Of a stretch of 64,000 bases of DNA, positions 60,701-64,000 are shown in pieces. The stretch comes from Lutjanus erythropterus. Taxonomy: Eukaryota > Chordata > Actinopteri > Lutjaniformes > Lutjanidae. The position numbers were made by a program, and so were the translations under genes. The notes under the pieces are model-generated. The model saw only the letters and a program-made list of their open reading frames with translations, did not search any database and had not been told where the DNA came from. The stretch lies in assembly GCA_020091685.1 (NCBI GenBank), contig CM034599.1:26907922-26971921 (forward strand). The letters run 5' to 3'. Position 1 is the stretch's first letter. Each line of letters begins with the position of its first letter.

Positions 60701-62219
60701 GCTCCAGCTAACTGTACCAACTACCGTCCCATGTCTTTACTGAATGCGGATATTAAGTTATTTTCAGAGATATTTTCAAGCTATCTGATGAATAACCTAC
60801 CTAAATTAATTAATCCAGATCAGGGTGGATTTGTTAAAAAGCGCCTATAAGCTGACAGTTTACAACAATTATCACATATCCTGGATGCTTCTTACAGCTT
60901 GACATCACCTATATTTTCAGTTGATGTAGAAAAGGCTCTTGACCATCTTGAATGGCCCTTTTTATGGTCTGTGCTGAATCTTATGGGCTTGGGGTCAAAT
61001 TTTATTAATATTGTAAAAACAATTTATGCAAACCCGTCAGCCAGTGTAGTCACAGACAACATACCTCTCCTCACTTTGAAATAAGTGGAAGCAGTCGGCA
61101 AGGAGATCCAATCTCAGCAATATTATTCTTCTTATCACTGGAGCCACTGGCACAGTCTGTCAGGCTGTTTTCAAGTATTACACTGATAAAATAAAAATAA
61201 AATCAACCCAACATTATATTTCCTTATATGCTGATGATGTCCTTTTGTTTTTTGCTGATATAAAGCACTTTTTCTTCTAAGTATCTTTAAAATGTTTGAA
61301 CAGTTTAGCTACGTCTCTAGCTACAAAGTAAAGTCGTCTTTGCTACCTCTGACCTATATAAGTAAAGAAAGTAAAGAAGACTGTGCAAATTTCAGTATAC
61401 CTGTAGTTGCTCACTCCTGGTACCTAGGAATTAATGTATTTACATCTTTAGAAAAAACTAAGAACTATACTAGAACTCTTAATATGATCAAAAGTTGACA
61501 AAACATTACATTATTTGCTAACAAATTAAAAAGTTAACAAAACGTTACACTATTTGTTAATGAGTGAAAAAGGTAAAGTGAAGAAGTGAAAATAGTTAGC
61601 CTAGTTAGCCCACATATATATATATAAATATAAAAAACAGACAAAATCATAGTAAGTAAAGAAAAAGAGACTGCCTGGCAGCAACAGGCAGACTGTTTTA
61701 ATGGATCAACCAGAGTTAAAGAAAGAAGAGACACATCATAAAACTCAGTTGTGTTCAGTCTGTCCTTTAACTTTCTTTAAGGAACCTGATGATTTTGCTC
61801 AGTCCATCTCAGAAAGGCAGCCATTTTAAAAGTTAAACCTCCTGGAGTGCAACTTTGAAGTTAATACTGGATTACATTTTAAATTAGCGTTTAAAGTTTT
61901 GATGCAACAGAATGTGATTTAAAGATTAAGATTTAAAGATTAAAAGCTTGGCATAACATAATTTGAAGTAAACCTAAACATGATTAAATCAGGTTTGAAA
62001 ATGAAAGTAATTAAAGTGTCACAGGTTTTGTAATGTAGTGATGATTAATTTTTTGATTGTAAATATGTTTCTTTCAAAGATTTTGGAGTTACGTGCCAAC
62101 CAGTTGTCTGCTCTGGACAGTCTCACTAGCCGTCCACCTCCTCACCTACACTACCTTGGCCTTGGCCTAAACAGTCTTGGTTCCCATGATGATGTTTGTA
62201 ATCTCACAGGAAGACACTG
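57798..62219 (+). CDS. lrrc43: Leucine-rich repeat containing protein 43, 5' part
   Basis: LRR protein expressed in tissues with motile cilia. Four coding exons seen: 57798-57884, 58604-58816, 59642-59752, 62080-62219 (phases 0, 0, 0, then 2), about 183 residues; the human protein is much longer, so the gene continues beyond 64000. The start [19 protein letters not shown] and FPCGHGSW match the family N-terminus. Then [48 protein letters not shown] and [19 protein letters not shown] (LRR repeats), and [13 protein letters not shown]. The last donor (GTTAGT at 62220) splits the Trp codon after GRH. Intron 1 contains a hAT MITE 25 bp before exon 2; intron 3 holds an L1-type relic. No further exon was found to the window end. 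Confidence 0.93.
58191..58578. mobile_element. hAT-type MITE with perfect 8-bp target duplication in lrrc43 intron 1
   Basis: A 388-bp element from CAGTGCTCTACAACC to GCTGACCCCTG, ends imperfectly inverted (CAGGGGTCAGCAGC in reverse). It is flanked by TAATAAAC on both sides (58183-58190, 58579-58586). The right end has AGGGAGCCACTGCAGAGGGG and GTGGCTCTGAGGCTAC, typical of CAGGGGTCGGCAACC-type hAT repeats. It lies 25 bp upstream of exon 2. Confidence 0.92.
59060..59450. repeat. MITE copy in lrrc43 intron 2
   Basis: Third member of the family at 39329 and 40674: TGGTCAGCACGACCCCACTT, GCTGTGGACAGGGTCAGCAAC, CTGACAGGTAATTGCTGTT and a terminal TTAGTTTGGATT. No clear left end or target duplication. 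Confidence 0.7.
59940..61480 (+). pseudogene. Degraded L1-clade (Tx1/L1-type) LINE reverse transcriptase in lrrc43 intron 3
   Basis: Broken reading frames on the plus strand keep successive pieces of an L1-type reverse transcriptase. These are [13 protein letters not shown] (about 60085), [12 protein letters not shown] (60645), [18 protein letters not shown] (60722), [11 protein letters not shown] (60825), [16 protein letters not shown] (60915), SRQGDPIS (61095) and the catalytic YADDVLLFF (61225). Stops and frameshifts separate them, and a segment of about 400 bp between 60180 and 60560 does not fit and looks like a later insertion. Not functional. Confidence 0.88.
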
Positions 62220-64000
62220 GTTAGTTCACATACACACACACAGGAAGTGAGCGGTTTCTTTAAGAGCTATGTCAAAACCAGTTCAAGCAAAAACTTAAGT
62301 AGAATTGTGTATTTTTTAATATATGTTTGTAAGGTAAGACAGTGACATCCCACCCAATCATGTCCTATCTGTGACAGATTTCACACATGTACTAATTTGA
62401 TGACACCTACTAAAGCTGACAGCGCTTGACATTTTCCAGCCAAAGTGGTTAGCTGGTGATGTCACAGCGATGACTTCAGTTGACACTGTTAGGTCCCTGA
62501 AAATCGATCAAGCACATCAACTAAATGCGGTTTCAGTGGGAGCAAGAAAATTACACCAACCTCCCATTTTGTCAGCTGATATCAAAGCTGGGAGACACCT
62601 TTAGTCTGACAGTCACAAAAGATTTTTTTAAATTTTAGTATGGACCAAATTACTTGTGTTTCCTGGTGAATTCCCAGAGGTAAATACTTTGAAACATTCT
62701 GATAAGATCAGCTTAGTAAATCCTGTATGGTCATCATATTAGTAAGCCATCTTTATCAGTAAGACTTTGTCATCAGTTAAAGAGAATTGTAAATATCAAA
62801 AAATACTCAATTTTTACACACAAAGTTCACTTTGTGTGTCACTCATCATGAGTTCACATTTTGTGAAAACAGTATAATGTCTTCTATGGCACTGGAGGAG
62901 CTCCAAAGTTTTTATTGCCATCAGAATTTATTTCTGGTGGAGTAAAGAAGACCCTTAGACAATACCAAAAACTAAAAAAAAAAACCCAAAAAAACAAAAA
63001 CCCAAAAAACAAAAAATCATATGATCAGTTGAAGCCCTGTGATGAACTGGCGACTTGTCCAGGGTGTACCCCGCATCTCGTCCAGTGTCAGCTGGGATAG
63101 GCTCCAGCCCCCTGCGACCCGTCAATGATAAATGGTTACGGACAATGAATGAATGAATGAATGAATGACCAGTCGAATGAATAAGACAGGGGAAAATATC
63201 CAAATTAACAGAAACTTTTTCAGAAATCTGGGGGCAGATTTGCTGCTTGGACACTTGAGCACAGTATTTCTGTACATCTGTTAACAGACGTCTGGCCTGA
63301 ACACGTACAGTTTATGTGTTGCAGGATGATTTTTCAGCCGTTTATTTGTAAAAGGTAAAGAGGTAAATTTTCGATTCCCGATTTCGATTCGAGTTGTGGC
63401 GTTTTAAAAAAAGGGGCATTTAGGAAGCATGGGGTCTAATGCTGCAGTCATGTGCTCTATGGATAGTCCTGTCCTCTGAGTTCAGAAGTCATTCTTGTAA
63501 CTTGTGTGTTTGTGAGCATTTACATTGTAATAGACAAAACAATATGAATGTTGTTTCAGATTCCTTTAAACACTTACACATACTTGATTTGATATCCATG
63601 TTAATGCTAATAAATATATTTTCTTACTAATTTAAGTCACTGTATGTGGACAGCGTGATTACTGCCTAATACCTTATAACAAATTACATGTAAGCAAAAA
63701 ATTTAAACACCATATGTAAATTAATAACAAATTTTTAACCAAATATTTCACCTACTTTTGTCCGCCATGTTTCTGCATATTTGACATCAACAGACAACAA
63801 CTCAACAACCTGTGTAACAAAATTTTCCAACTTGAGAGGGCATTCACATTTTCACAGTCAGTTTTCTAATTAATCCAACACTTTATGAATGCAGAATAAT
63901 AAAAGGTGCTAACTGGATTATGGGAAATGTAGGATTCAACATTTTGGGAGCTTTACCCATATCAGTGGACCAAAAGTCAGGATATCTCAGTATCTTGTGT
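62220..64000. other. lrrc43 intron 4 to window end
   Basis: No further lrrc43 exon was seen, so the intron probably runs past the window. It includes the LINE/SINE tail at 63035-63172. The rest is unremarkable. Confidence 0.5.
63035..63172 (+). mobile_element. LINE2/Maui-type or SINE 3' tail
   Basis: Contains GGCGACTTGTCCAGGGTGTA, GCTGGGATAGGCTCCAGCC and CCCTGCGACCC, the hallmark 3' end of a widespread fish retroposon, followed by a GAAT microsatellite (about 63145-63170) as usual for its tail. Confidence 0.85.

Noticed and set aside
63145..63172. GAAT repeat as a CRISPR-like or regulatory array
   Set aside because: It is the microsatellite tail of a fish retroposon.

Overview
The window is vertebrate nuclear DNA, most likely from a spiny-rayed (percomorph-type) teleost fish. 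The genes have many small exons with GT/AG introns. The DNA is AT-rich, and short non-autonomous DNA transposons of kinds typical of fish (hAT-type with 8-bp target duplications, TTAA-type) fill introns and spacers, with CA-type microsatellites and degraded LINE pieces. No bacterial, organellar or viral gene organisation was seen.

From left to right: (1) gtf2h3 (+, 5' end outside the window, stop at 3222); (2) psmd9 (-, 6533 to 4469), tail to tail with gtf2h3; (3) a rabgef1-type Rab5 exchange factor (-, 11711 to 7889, with a probable 5' UTR exon near 13.3 kb); (4) cfap251/wdr66 (+, 16680 to 27421, 20 coding exons); (5) mlxip/MondoA (+, 29129 to 47241, 17 coding exons); (6) and (7) two small secreted-protein genes in tandem on the minus strand (53105 to 50151 and 56427 to 54978); (8) lrrc43 (+, first four coding exons, running off the right edge). 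All exon joins given here were checked by eye for GT/AG boundaries and frame.

The order psmd9 - cfap251 - mlxip - lrrc43 matches human 12q24.31 as I know it, except that BCL7A is absent between cfap251 and mlxip and gtf2h3 and rabgef1 lie beside psmd9. In mammals the cytokine gene IL31 lies at MLXIP/LRRC43, antisense to LRRC43. Here exactly that position and orientation holds two secreted helical proteins, each with three coding exons, a 16-nt first coding exon, and intron phases 1 and 0 as in the LIF/OSM-type cytokines. They are the most interesting content of the window: candidate fish counterparts of the IL31 locus, named here only as class I cytokine-like.

Other points: cfap251 and lrrc43 are both motile-cilium genes, and lrrc43 has a near-perfect RFX X-box upstream of its start. 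The rabgef1 protein keeps the A20 zinc finger and VPS9 domain but lacks the ubiquitin-binding MIU helix found in mammalian Rabex-5. A hAT MITE sits 25 bp upstream of an lrrc43 exon and offers an in-frame alternative acceptor. Several MITEs have visible target-site duplications.
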